DNA from: Prevotella lacticifex
GTDB lineage: Bacteria; Bacteroidota; Bacteroidia; Bacteroidales; Bacteroidaceae
NCBI RefSeq assembly: GCF_019973375.1
Contig: NZ_BPTV01000001.1
Location: 496,001 to 560,000, forward strand
DNA length: 64,000 bases
Reading direction: 5' to 3'
Positions 52,004-60,758 of the stretch are shown here, in pieces. A program made the translations under genes and the position numbers. Numbering within the stretch: the first letter of the stretch is position 1; each line of letters starts with the position of its first letter. The notes beneath the pieces were generated by a model, which did not search any database, was not told the origin of the DNA, and saw nothing but the letters and a program-made list of their open reading frames with translations.

Positions 52004-53752
52004 ATGTTTAAAGACTTGTTTAAAGTACCGAAGACCCATTACACTTCCGGAGAAATTTTCCGGTGGTTGTGGCATGCCTGGAGCGGCAACCGGCTTCAGG
52101 CTGTGCTCAATGCGGTCATCGGACTGCTGTCGGTGGGCGTCTCGCTGGCATCGGTGTGGGCCGTCCAGAATGCCATCGACGTAGCTTCGCATGCCGTCGA
52201 GGGCAACCTTTATTGGGCCGTAGGCATCATGGGAGTGCTTATCCTTTGTGATTTTGCGTTGAATATTTCCAGCATTTGGGTACAGAATATCCTTGGTATC
52301 AAGGCTCAGAACCGTATGCAGCAGGAGTTGCTCGACCGCCTTCTGCACTCCGAATGGCACGGAAAGGAGTCGCGACATTCGGGCGATGTGCTCAACCGTT
52401 TGGAGGTTGACGTGAGTAATGTGGTCGTTTTTCTCACCCAGACCATCCCCGGAGCGCTGTCGACCTTGGCGATGTTTCTTGGCGCTTTCGTCTATCTTTG
52501 CGCCCTCGACTGGCGCCTCGCCCTTGTCATCACGTTCATGATACCGGTCTTTGTGCTCGTTAGTAAGGTGTATGTCAGACAGATGCGCAGTCTGACGCGT
52601 GACGTCAGAGACCAGGATTCGAAGGTCCAGAGCGTCCTTCAGGAAACGGTTCAGAACCGCATGCTCATCAAAACGTTGGAGAGCGACGACGCCGCCGTGG
52701 AGAAACTTGAGGGCACTCAGAGCATCCTCCGCCACAAAGTGGTGAAGCGGACGGTGTTTTCCGTCTTCAGCAATTTAGCCATGAACTTCGGCTTTGCACT
52801 CGGTTATCTCATCGCTTTCCTCTGGGCTGCGGTACGGATGGCAGCCGGTGCCCTCACCTTCGGACAGATGACAGCCTACTTGCAGCTCGTAAACAGAATC
52901 CAGAATCCGGCCCGTCAGCTCACGAAACTTGTCCCGGCGTTCGTCAGCGTATTCACTGCTGCTGAGCGACTTATGGAACTCGAGGAGGACCCGTTGGAGG
53001 AACAGGGCGATCCCATCATCGTCGACGCACCCTGCGGAGTACGCTTCGAGAATGTCAGCTACGCCTACGACGACGGCAAGGGGAATATTATCGACAATCT
53101 AAGCTTCGATTTCCGACCCGGATCGTGTACCGCCGTGCTCGGTGAGACTGGTGCCGGAAAGACCACCCTCGTGCGTCTTATCCTCTCGTTGCTGCGTCCG
53201 AAGAAGGGCAGGGTGGTGCTCTACAACAGCCGTGAGACCCGTGAGATGTCGCCGCGGATGCGTGCCAACCTCGTCTACGTGCCTCAGGGCAATACCCTTC
53301 TTAGCGGAACGATTCGCGAGAATCTCCGTTTGGGACGCCTCGATGCCACCGACGAAGAGATGAAAGAGGCTCTCCACCGGGCTTGTGCCGACTTCGTCAT
53401 GGAGCTCCCCGATGGCCTTGACACTCAGTGCGCTGAGCAAGGAGGCGGTCTCTCGGAGGGTCAGGCCCAGCGAATCAGCATCGCCAGAGCCCTTCTCCGC
53501 GACCGTGCCGTCATGCTTTTCGACGAAGCGACATCGGCTCTCGACCCCGAGACGGAGCGGAACCTGCTGAAGAATATCCTCGGACGGCACGACAAGACCA
53601 TCATCTTCATCACCCACCGCCCTGCTGTCGTCGACTATTGCGACCAGACACTGCATGTCGTCAGGACCATAGAGCACAGTCATAAGCCCAAGGCCGACGG
53701 CGGCGAAAAGCCCGCGGAACCGTCTCCCGCTGCTGGTAAGAGCCCACAGTAA
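52004..53752 (+). CDS. ABC exporter, fused permease and ATPase
   Basis: A 582-residue half-transporter of the ABCB/MsbA type. Six membrane helices (about 20-310) are followed by the nucleotide-binding domain (about 345-560): Walker A G-E-T-G-A-G-K-T-T, Q-loop in V-P-Q-G-N-T-L-L-S-G, signature L-S-E-G-Q-A-Q-R-I-S, Walker B V-M-L-F-D-E-A-T-S-A-L-D and the H-loop in F-I-T-H-R. The signature begins L-S-E-G-Q instead of L-S-G-G-Q, a common variant. It probably acts as a homodimer to export lipid, peptide or drug. The tail (about 565-582) is Pro/Lys-rich. It stands alone. Confidence 0.93.
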   Translation: MFKDLFKVPKTHYTSGEIFRWLWHAWSGNRLQAVLNAVIGLLSVGVSLASVWAVQNAIDVASHAVEGNLYWAVGIMGVLILCDFALNISSIWVQNILGIKAQNRMQQELLDRLLHSEWHGKESRHSGDVLNRLEVDVSNVVVFLTQTIPGALSTLAMFLGAFVYLCALDWRLALVITFMIPVFVLVSKVYVRQMRSLTRDVRDQDSKVQSVLQETVQNRMLIKTLESDDAAVEKLEGTQSILRHKVVKRTVFSVFSNLAMNFGFALGYLIAFLWAAVRMAAGALTFGQMTAYLQLVNRIQNPARQLTKLVPAFVSVFTAAERLMELEEDPLEEQGDPIIVDAPCGVRFENVSYAYDDGKGNIIDNLSFDFRPGSCTAVLGETGAGKTTLVRLILSLLRPKKGRVVLYNSRETREMSPRMRANLVYVPQGNTLLSGTIRENLRLGRLDATDEEMKEALHRACADFVMELPDGLDTQCAEQGGGLSEGQAQRISIARALLRDRAVMLFDEATSALDPETERNLLKNILGRHDKTIIFITHRPAVVDYCDQTLHVVRTIEHSHKPKADGGEKPAEPSPAAGKSPQ

Positions 53753-53783
53753 TGTGGCGGGGAAATTATTAATTCGCGAAAAA

Positions 53784-53815
53784 CTTGCAATTGTGAATAA
53801 AATACCCTAATTTTG
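53784..53815 (+). promoter_or_regulatory. Promoter of the thioredoxin/TonB-C gene
   Basis: CTTG (53784-53787, one mismatch to TTTG), a 20-bp spacer and TAATTTTG (53808-53815) lie 45 bp before the ATG. Confidence 0.65.
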
Positions 53816-53859
53816 CAATCCAACTGGACTATAATCGAAACAATAGAAGAATAAGATAC

Positions 53860-54759
53860 ATGAAGAAAGTATTGCTTTTAGCGCTGATGCTCCTATCGCT
53901 GACGGTCAGCGCCCAGACTGATTCGTTAGATGAGAAATACGGCCGCGACCTGCTGCGCCAGGGCACTAAGGCTCCCGACTTCACCCTGAAGACGGCCGAC
54001 GGCAAGGATATCACGCTGTCGGACTACCGCGGCTCTTATGTCGTTTTGGACTTTTGGGCTTCGTGGTGCCCCGACTGCCGGAAGGATATCCCCCAGATGA
54101 AGGAGCTCTTCAACCAGTTTAAGGACCTCAACGTCAACTTCGTAGGTGTCTCATTCGATACCGACCGCGCGGCATGGATAAATTGTTACTGGGACACATA
54201 TAAGATGTACTGGACTCAGGTGAGCGAGTTGAAGAAGTGGAAACATGGAACCACTACCGACCGCCTGTATCATGTGAACTGGATTCCGACGATGTATCTC
54301 ATCGATCCCGACGGCCGCGTGGTCGTAGGAACGGTCGACATCAACCGCCTTCGCAGCTACCTGCAGAAGATTCCGGTGCCAATGCTGAGCACCGACGAGC
54401 TCGTCAACCTCTTCCCCGGCGGCAAGGAGGGATTCGGAAAGTACATCAACGACAACAGCTTCTATCCTCCTCTGTCGAGAAGATATAAGGCTACGGGCCG
54501 TTTCATCTGCCGTTTCCAGGTGGCCTACGACGGAAAAGTCAGTGGCGCATCGGTCATCCGCGTTGAGGATTTCAAGATTGGCAACACGAAGAAGTTTAAT
54601 AAGCTGACCAAGGAACGCCAGCAATCGGTTACCGACAGATGCATGACGGAACTGCAGAACGAGGCTATCCGCGAAATCAACAGCATGCCAAACTGGAAGC
54701 CGGCAACCGAGAACGGACGTCCGGTGCAGGCTCAGTACTTCATGCCGATAGAGTTTTAA
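53860..54759 (+). CDS. TlpA-like thioredoxin fused to a TonB-C-like domain
   Basis: A 299-residue exported protein. The signal peptide ends T-V-S-A-Q (1-19). A TlpA/AhpC-type thioredoxin domain (about 28-180) has the active site W-A-S-W-C70-P-D-C73 and the cis-Pro in W-I-P-T-M-Y. The C-terminal part (about 205-299) reads F-I-C-R-F-Q-V-A-Y-D-G-K-V, then E-A-I-R-E-I-N-S-M-P-N-W-K-P-A and G-R-P-V-Q-A-Q-Y-F-M-P-I-E-F. This is the strand order of TonB C-terminal domains. The fusion is unusual: an oxidoreductase carrying a module that normally contacts outer-membrane receptors. Without an N-terminal membrane anchor it cannot work as normal TonB, so the domain may be for binding only. Confidence 0.82.
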   Translation: MKKVLLLALMLLSLTVSAQTDSLDEKYGRDLLRQGTKAPDFTLKTADGKDITLSDYRGSYVVLDFWASWCPDCRKDIPQMKELFNQFKDLNVNFVGVSFDTDRAAWINCYWDTYKMYWTQVSELKKWKHGTTTDRLYHVNWIPTMYLIDPDGRVVVGTVDINRLRSYLQKIPVPMLSTDELVNLFPGGKEGFGKYINDNSFYPPLSRRYKATGRFICRFQVAYDGKVSGASVIRVEDFKIGNTKKFNKLTKERQQSVTDRCMTELQNEAIREINSMPNWKPATENGRPVQAQYFMPIEF

Positions 54760-54801
54760 CGCTGCGGAAAATATAATTCTACATAATAAAATGAACCAAA
54801 A

Positions 54802-54840
54802 AACGTGGACCGGAGAATCTCCAGCCCACGTTTTTTTTGT
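54802..54840 (+). terminator. terminator of the thioredoxin/TonB-C gene
   Basis: AACGTGG pairs with CCACGTT and, inside it, GGAGA with TCTCC; the hairpin (54802-54832) runs into eight Ts. Stop codon to hairpin is about 40 bp. Confidence 0.88.
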
Positions 54841-54917
54841 TCTGTTGGGGGCTTAAAAATACCCCATTATTTTTTCACTTAGATTCTCCAGCCCATTTTT
54901 TTTGTTCTGTTGGGGGC
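54818..54917. repeat. duplicated terminator tail between two convergent genes
   Basis: TCTCCAGCCCA, a T-run and GTTCTGTTGGGGGC occur at 54818-54852 and again at 54885-54917. Only the first copy has the left hairpin arm. The second copy may serve the opposite direction, with GGGGGC pairing with GCCCCC at 54926-54931. Confidence 0.8.
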
Positions 54918-54948
54918 ATCACGTAGCCCCCGTATAGTTTCGTTTTCG

Positions 54949-56214
54949 TTATTTCACTACAATCTTCCGGCCGCCGTTGATGTATACTCCTTTGGCTTTC
55001 GGACTGCTAACGCGCTGACCCTGAAGATTATACCAAATGTTGGAAGTTTGGCTCTTGGCCCCCTCTGTCGTGACCTTCTCTACTGCTGACGGCGTGCTGT
55101 TGAGGAAACGCTGCATCTCGAACATCGCCGCGAGCGGCTTTCCCGTATTCTGCGTGTAGAGCGATGCGTTCCACCACGCCTTCAACGCCGGGTCCTTGTC
55201 GGCCCAAAACTCGTTATCTTCGGGCATCCACCAGAAGAGTCCGGTCACCTTCGGGTGCTTGTTGAGCTCGTCGACGAGGTCGGCGGCAAACTGCCTCTGT
55301 CCTTCCTCCGACAGCTCCCAGCCAAGTTGCGAGGGACTGTAGGTGTTTCCTATCTGCCATTGTGCCTCATATCCCGTCTCCACAACCATTATATCCTTGT
55401 CGGCATGCTGCGTCTCGAGCTTGTTGAGCACACTGCGTAAGTTCTTCAGCGGACCGTGCCAGTCGGGGTAGTAGCTGAAACCGATGATGTCGTAGTCGAC
55501 CTGCGAGCCGATGGTATTATAGAATGTAGGCACATTATTTGCCCTGCTCATCTCCGTCTGAAGCACGATTTTAGCGTCCGGACACACCTCGCGGCATGCT
55601 TTTACGCCGGCTTTGAGATACTTAATGAAGTTGGCCCATGTGCCGCCGCCGTATCCGGCTCCCGATGGATAGCAGTGTCCTGTAGGCCAGAGCATTCCGT
55701 ACGTGATCTCGTTGCCGGGCTGGATGAAGTCGGGCTTTGCCCCGTTGGCGATGAGATGGTTGAGCACCCGCCGCGTGTAGTTGTACACGCTGTCGGCGAG
55801 GACCGTCGGGTTGTCAGAGTTCCACGATGCCGGTGTGGAGTGTTTTCCCGGGTCCGTCCATGTGTCGCTATAGTGGAAGTCGAGCATGAAGGCATATCCC
55901 GCGTCCTTGATGCGCTTGCCGAGTTTCGTTACGTAGTCGAGGTCCTGGAGTACCCCCTCGCCTTTGTCACTCTCGCTGGCCTTCGACGGGTCGACGAAGA
56001 TGCGCACCCTGAGCGCGTTCCACTTTGCGCTGTCGGCCCAGTACTGTAGCGGCTGCACCTGATTATTGTTGCCCTGCCGGCCGAGATAGCGCACACCGTG
56101 CTCCTCGTAGGTGGGGAGGAGGGAGATGTCGCCGCCGACATATTTTTGCGCTTTTGCACTGATGCATAGTGCAAAGAGTGCAAGGATGAGTGTTTTTGCC
56201 TTGATTCCTCTCAT
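54949..56214 (-). CDS. endo-beta-1,4-galactanase GH53 with sorting tail
   Basis: A 421-residue secreted glycosidase of family GH53, cutting beta-1,4-galactan side chains of pectin (arabinogalactan I). The signal peptide ends S-A-K-A-Q. The barrel has G-G-D-I-S near residue 28, F-H-Y-S-D-T-W, acid/base Glu169 in P-G-N-E-I and nucleophile Glu279 in V-V-E-T-G-Y. The tail I-W-Y-N-L-Q-G-Q-R-V ... K-G-V-Y-I-N-G-G-R-K is the sorting-like end shared with four other proteins in the window. It has its own promoter (56292-56323). The amylase gene upstream on the same strand has a different substrate. Confidence 0.93.
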   Translation of the reverse strand: MRGIKAKTLILALFALCISAKAQKYVGGDISLLPTYEEHGVRYLGRQGNNNQVQPLQYWADSAKWNALRVRIFVDPSKASESDKGEGVLQDLDYVTKLGKRIKDAGYAFMLDFHYSDTWTDPGKHSTPASWNSDNPTVLADSVYNYTRRVLNHLIANGAKPDFIQPGNEITYGMLWPTGHCYPSGAGYGGGTWANFIKYLKAGVKACREVCPDAKIVLQTEMSRANNVPTFYNTIGSQVDYDIIGFSYYPDWHGPLKNLRSVLNKLETQHADKDIMVVETGYEAQWQIGNTYSPSQLGWELSEEGQRQFAADLVDELNKHPKVTGLFWWMPEDNEFWADKDPALKAWWNASLYTQNTGKPLAAMFEMQRFLNSTPSAVEKVTTEGAKSQTSNIWYNLQGQRVSSPKAKGVYINGGRKIVVK

Positions 56215-56291
56215 GATTTCAGTTGAATGGTAAAAGTCGATGTATTTGTTATTGGATATTTCTGTTTTAGTATTGTGATGTAATTGTGCCG

Positions 56292-56323
56292 CAAAATTAC
56301 ATCATTTCGTTCGCACAGACAAA
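56292..56323 (-). promoter_or_regulatory. Promoter of the GH53 gene
   Basis: On the minus strand TTTG (56323-56320), a 20-bp spacer and TAATTTTG (56299-56292) fit the consensus. The predicted leader is about 70 nt. Confidence 0.8.
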
Positions 56324-56416
56324 AATAATCGGTAAAAAAACAAAAAAGGGGGCAATCACTTGTCCCCTTTTCCCCAAACTTACTAAAACCTAATAACAAT
56401 CTTGTGTCTGAATAAC

Positions 56417-58225
56417 CTATCTAATAACTATCTTTTTCCCGTTATGTATGTAGAGCCCTTTCTGCGTGGGCTTATTGCTGAATCGTGTTCCTGAGATTGA
56501 GTACCAAGCTTCCGACGTGCCGTCGGGTGTCCGTGTGACGGTGCTGATGCCATTGGTGTTTTCGATTACGTTGCCGTAGACCTCTGACAGTCCGTAGTAG
56601 TTGCCGTTCTTGAAAGTCATGTCGTCCTGTTGCGGCGAGCCGCTGTTGGCCGAGAAGATGATGTATGTCGGAACGGAGGCTGTAGCTCCTGATGCCGAGA
56701 CGTAGCTGCGGTCCCATGTCCACTTGTACACCTTGTTGCCCTTCGTTGTCGTGCCGAGATAGGTGCAGGTCTTGCCCGGCCATTTATTACCGGTGTAGTT
56801 GCCCTTGCTGTCCCATGCCCAGCAGTTTATCTTCGATACGTTGCCCCATGTCGAGGGAACCTCGAAGAAGGCGCATACCTCGCCGTCGGCAACGGTGCAG
56901 AAGCTCGGAATCTCGTGAGTCTCAGCCGGTTCGTCAGTGATGCTGTTGATACCGGAGATGTCGAGGCCGTCGGAAACATAGTATTTGAAGTTGTCGCCCT
57001 CGCAAGCCAATTGATATCCCGTTGTGGGAGCTGTCGAACCGCCGAGGAGGAGCTTCACGTTGCCGTTCTTGCCCTTTACCGTCAGCGTGAATCCACCGTA
57101 GGTTGTGCCCGTCTCTGAGGCGTCAATCTCACTGGTGTTCGTCACTCCTGCCAACTTGCGGGCGAGGATACACTTCTTTATAATGGTCTTATACTTCTTC
57201 CAGTGCGATATCCACACGCATGGTGTGCCCGGCATGGCGAGGATGAAAGCGTTGGCTGCCGCTACGTTGGCGCGCTGCGGGTCGGCGTTGGATGCCGGTT
57301 CGCCAGTGTCGTGGTTGTCGATGAAGGTCACCGCATACTGTGCCCAACTGCTGTTGCCGGCCACTGACGACGAGGCGTAGTTGCTGAGTTTGCTCCAGTC
57401 GCCACCGAAAGCACTCTTGATGAGGTACTTCATCGGGAAGTCGAAAGCCGCGCTTGTCTTGCCGGTATTGTATATCCAGCTTTCCACCTTCGATGCCGAG
57501 CCGTCCCAGTACTCGCCGACGGAGAATGCCGGCTGGGCGTCCTCGTTGTACAGCTTGGTGTATTTCGGAGCGTAACCCTTCACCATGTCGTAGCGGAAAC
57601 CCGTGTATCCCATCTCCTCGAGGAGGAAGTGGAGGTACAGTTTGATGTTTTTCTGTACGTTGGCACTCGTGTGGTCGAGGTCGCGGCATCCGTCGAAGTC
57701 GTCGCCGGTGTCGGCAGCACCCGTGACATTGTATCCGGCTGCTTTCGTCTTTCCGCCATCATCGTTGCTGCAGATGTCGGCCAACGACCATGTCATCGTG
57801 CCGTGGCCCGGCCATGTCTCGGTGGGGAAGTCGCACCAGTTGGTATTTCCGTTCTTGTGGTTGATGACAACGTCGGCGATGGTGCCCAATCCCTTGCTCT
57901 TGAAGGTGCTGATCATCGTTTTCAACTGGTCGGCGGTGCCGAAAGCACTCTTCTGGTCGAACCACCAGATGTCGGCATATCCCATCTGATTCGTGAGGCT
58001 GTTGCAGTATCCGCTCTGCGGAACCCATACGAGGTCGAAGTACTTTGCCAGCGTGTCGGCCTGCGATGTGAGGTTTGTCCACTGCGTGTCCTGATAGCTG
58101 TCCCAGTAGAACGACTGGAACATCACGCCGCCATAGTTGGCTGGCCAACCCGAAAATGATGATGATTGTGCAACAGAGCTGATTGCTATGCAAACGCTTG
58201 CGATGAGTGTGAGTATCTTTTTCAT
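56417..58225 (-). CDS. secreted alpha-amylase GH13 with starch-binding region and sorting tail
   Basis: A 602-residue exported amylase. The signal peptide ends S-S-V-A-Q. GH13 motifs are all present: D-V-V-I-N-H (region I), G-F-R-Y-D213 (nucleophile, II), G-E238-Y-W-D (acid/base, III) and I-D-N-H-D306 (IV). The barrel is followed by a beta domain (about 370-400) and a starch-binding region (about 460-560, V-C-A-F-F-E-V-P and I-N-C-W-A-W-D). The tail reads A-W-Y-S-I-S-G-T-R-F ... K-G-L-Y-I-H-N-G-K-K. It should degrade starch outside the cell or at its surface. A TAACTTTG -7 box on the minus strand is at 58262-58255. Confidence 0.95.
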   Translation of the reverse strand: MKKILTLIASVCIAISSVAQSSSFSGWPANYGGVMFQSFYWDSYQDTQWTNLTSQADTLAKYFDLVWVPQSGYCNSLTNQMGYADIWWFDQKSAFGTADQLKTMISTFKSKGLGTIADVVINHKNGNTNWCDFPTETWPGHGTMTWSLADICSNDDGGKTKAAGYNVTGAADTGDDFDGCRDLDHTSANVQKNIKLYLHFLLEEMGYTGFRYDMVKGYAPKYTKLYNEDAQPAFSVGEYWDGSASKVESWIYNTGKTSAAFDFPMKYLIKSAFGGDWSKLSNYASSSVAGNSSWAQYAVTFIDNHDTGEPASNADPQRANVAAANAFILAMPGTPCVWISHWKKYKTIIKKCILARKLAGVTNTSEIDASETGTTYGGFTLTVKGKNGNVKLLLGGSTAPTTGYQLACEGDNFKYYVSDGLDISGINSITDEPAETHEIPSFCTVADGEVCAFFEVPSTWGNVSKINCWAWDSKGNYTGNKWPGKTCTYLGTTTKGNKVYKWTWDRSYVSASGATASVPTYIIFSANSGSPQQDDMTFKNGNYYGLSEVYGNVIENTNGISTVTRTPDGTSEAWYSISGTRFSNKPTQKGLYIHNGKKIVIR

Positions 58226-58495
58226 AAATAGTTATTTTTCTTAGGTTTACGCTGCAAAGTTAGGAATATCTTTCATCGGTTGTACTCTGGCGATATGAAT
58301 ATTTTGCGATAAGGTGATGCAATCGTTTGCATCGAACTGTTCCGTGGATTTTTTGGCTTCGTTATGATGGCGTTCTTCGTGTGGCTATAAACTGGTTTGA
58401 GAATGCACCATTGGCCGTTTCTAAATGTTGCTTGTGCCATATTAGCTTGCAAACTGAAACTCCTCGGAAATGCGAATTATCTTTACACCGTTTCA

Positions 58496-58597
58496 ATACC
58501 TACCGTTTGGGCTTCTAAAACGGGCCGTTTCGCATTCTAAAACGGTCCGTTTTGCAAGCTGAAACGGGCCGTTTTGCAATGCAAAATGGCATGTATT
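58496..58597. repeat. 22-bp-period palindrome array D (five units)
   Basis: Units start at 58496, 58518, 58540, 58562 and 58584: ATACCTACCGTTTG, AAACGGGCCGTTTC, AAACGGTCCGTTTT, AAACGGGCCGTTTT, AAATGGCATGTATT. The last is the mirror of the first unit of array C. It lies in the 658-bp gap between the divergent amylase and DXS-like genes. Apart from a TACCTTTG -7 box at 58821-58828 for the latter, I see nothing else in that gap. Confidence 0.92.
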
Positions 58598-58883
58598 GTC
58601 AAGCGATTGATTACCAAATACTTACGAAGATGGTTAGAAAGAGAAATCTGTTTGAAATATATTTACATCCCGTTCCGTTGTCCTGCGACCGTCATTTGTC
58701 GTTTTTGCCCTTTCGTTTGGCCGTTACAATATGAAAGTACGGTCTTTGACTAAAATCATCAAATTAGGGTTATAACGAAAAAACTGTCCCCCGGTTAGTC
58801 CTTTTCACATATTTAATATATACCTTTGCCGCCGAAAATAGAATCAGATTATATTTGGATAACAATTTATTTCAGCAGAAATC

Positions 58884-60653
58884 ATGTTTATAGAGAATAT
58901 CAATTCACCAGCCGACCTCAAGGGTCTTGGCATCGACGAGCTGAAGACTCTCGCCGAGGAGGTACGCGCCGGCGTCCTCAACCGCGTCAGCACTCATGGT
59001 GGCCATGTGGGTCCGAACCTCGGATTCGTTGAGGCTACCGTAGCCCTCCACTATGTTTTCGACAGTCCGAAGGATAAGTTCATCTTTGATGTCAGCCACC
59101 AGAGCTATCCCCACAAGATGCTCACTGGCCGCAAGGAGGGATTCCTCGACGCCTCGCTGATGGACCGCATATCGGGCTACAGCTCGCCGTTAGAGTCGCC
59201 GGAGTACGATAACTTCGAGGTGGGACACACATCAACGTCGATAGCTCTGGCCAGCGGACTGATGAAAGCACGCGACATTAGCAAGCAGAAGTATAATATC
59301 GTGGCTGTCATCGGCGACGGATCGCTCTCTGGCGGTGAGGCCTTCGAGGGCCTGGACACCGTGGCCGAGATTGGCACCGGCATCGTTATCGTCGTCAACG
59401 ACAACGAAATGTCGATAGCCGAGAACCATGGCGGCATCTACCGCAACCTCAAACTCCTCCGTGAGACGGGTGGAAAGGCAGAGCTGAACTTCTTCAAGGC
59501 TCTCGGATTTGAGTACCAGTACCTCGAGGACGGCAACGACGTCGCCAAGCTCATCGAGGTCTTCAAGGGCGTGAAGAATACGAAGGTGCCTGTCGTTGTG
59601 CACATCCACACCGAGAAAGGCCATGGCTACAAGCCTGCTACCGAGGATAAGGAGGCATGGCACTGGAACTTCCCGTTCGACGTAAAGACCGGAAACATCA
59701 AGAACCCGGAGAAGTTTGAGGGCGAGAACTACAACGAGCTGCTCGGTCAGTACCTCAGCAAGAAAGTCAAGGAGGACCCGAAACTCGTCGTCGTGGCAGC
59801 TGCAGTGCCGGCAAGCTTCGGCTTCGACAAGAAGCGCCGTCGTGCCGCTGGAAAGCAATATATAGATGTCGGCATAGCCGAGGAGGAGGCTGTGGCCCTC
59901 GCGTCGGGCATGGCCAAGGGTGGTGCCCACCCCGTATTCTCCACCTATGCCACATTCCTGCAGCGCACCTACGACCAGCTGGCTCAGGACCTTGCCGTCA
60001 ACGGCAATCCGGCAGTAATCAATGTTATGGGTGCAAGTATCTACGGCATGAACGACTTCACGCACATCTGCTTCTTCGATATACCGATGCTGGCGCACAT
60101 CCCGAACCTCGTCTACCTCGCACCGACAACGTGGGAGGAGTTCGAAGCTATGGAAAACTGGGCCATCGCGCAGGAGAAGTACTCCGTGGCTATCCGGGTG
60201 CCGGCAGGAAAGGTGCAGCACGACACCACAACAGAGTATGATACCGACTACAGCGACATCAATAAGTATAAGATGGTAAAGAAGGGAATGAAGATTGCTG
60301 TCATCGCTGCCGGCAACTTCTATCAGAAAGGCCGCAACCTCGTCGACGCCCTCGATGCCAAGGAGAATATCCAGGCAACGCTTATCAACCCGCGCTATCT
60401 CTCGGGAATCGACGAGCAGATGCTTCACGACCTGCAGTTCTCGCATCAGGTGGTGGTCACTCTCGAGGACGGATGTCTTGACGGTGGATTCGGCGAGCGC
60501 ATCGCACGCTACTATGGTCCTACGCAGGTGAAGGTGCTGAACTTCGGTATCAGCAAGCAACTCTACGACCGTTACGACGTCAACAAGCTCATCGAGGACA
60601 ATAATCTCACTGATGATCAGATATTTACCGAGGTTATGCGTAATCTCGTATAA
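58884..60653 (+). CDS. DXS-like thiamine-diphosphate enzyme (1-deoxyxylulose-5-phosphate synthase paralogue)
   Basis: A 589-residue transketolase-fold enzyme. N-terminal thiamine-diphosphate domain: G-G-H-V-G-P-N-L-G, D-V-S-H-Q-S-Y-P-H-K-M-L-T-G-R, G-H-T-S-T-S-I and the metal-binding G-D-G-S-L-S-G-G-E with V-N-D-N-E-M-S-I. The central domain has G-I-A-E-E-E-A-V, with the catalytic Glu kept but Gln-His of typical DXS changed to Glu-Glu, and F-L-Q-R-T-Y-D-Q. It is 30-50 residues shorter than housekeeping DXS, with S-H-Q in place of the usual G-H-Q. It may be a DXS variant or a related enzyme with another acceptor. It stands alone and ends at a bidirectional terminator. Confidence 0.8.
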   Translation: MFIENINSPADLKGLGIDELKTLAEEVRAGVLNRVSTHGGHVGPNLGFVEATVALHYVFDSPKDKFIFDVSHQSYPHKMLTGRKEGFLDASLMDRISGYSSPLESPEYDNFEVGHTSTSIALASGLMKARDISKQKYNIVAVIGDGSLSGGEAFEGLDTVAEIGTGIVIVVNDNEMSIAENHGGIYRNLKLLRETGGKAELNFFKALGFEYQYLEDGNDVAKLIEVFKGVKNTKVPVVVHIHTEKGHGYKPATEDKEAWHWNFPFDVKTGNIKNPEKFEGENYNELLGQYLSKKVKEDPKLVVVAAAVPASFGFDKKRRRAAGKQYIDVGIAEEEAVALASGMAKGGAHPVFSTYATFLQRTYDQLAQDLAVNGNPAVINVMGASIYGMNDFTHICFFDIPMLAHIPNLVYLAPTTWEEFEAMENWAIAQEKYSVAIRVPAGKVQHDTTTEYDTDYSDINKYKMVKKGMKIAVIAAGNFYQKGRNLVDALDAKENIQATLINPRYLSGIDEQMLHDLQFSHQVVVTLEDGCLDGGFGERIARYYGPTQVKVLNFGISKQLYDRYDVNKLIEDNNLTDDQIFTEVMRNLV

Positions 60654-60700
60654 TACGTTTCTTGTCGCCGGAGGTGACGACAAAGAAGTGTAAAACGAAA

Positions 60701-60736
60701 GCAGGGCTGGATTCCACAGTGGAAATCCAGCCCTGT
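60701..60736. terminator. bidirectional terminator between the DXS-like and chromate transporter genes
   Basis: GCAGGGCTGGATTCCA pairs with TGGAAATCCAGCCCTG around a CAG loop. Plus-strand TTTCCGTTTT and, on the other side, TTTCGTTTTA follow, so it can serve both convergent genes. A smaller hairpin (TTGTCG ... CGACAA, 60662-60683) precedes it. Confidence 0.88.
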
Positions 60737-60758
60737 TTCCGTTTTCTGCCGGTGGTGG

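Noticed and set aside
51737-52735. 332-residue minus-strand frame across the 44-bp repeats and the ABC gene start
   Set aside because: It crosses tandem repeats (44 is not a multiple of 3, so the units would be read in different frames) and a real gene; no family signature.
59232-60683. 483-residue open frame antisense to the DXS-like gene
   Set aside because: Low-complexity Val/Leu/Asp-rich shadow frame without motifs; the sense frame has clear catalytic motifs.
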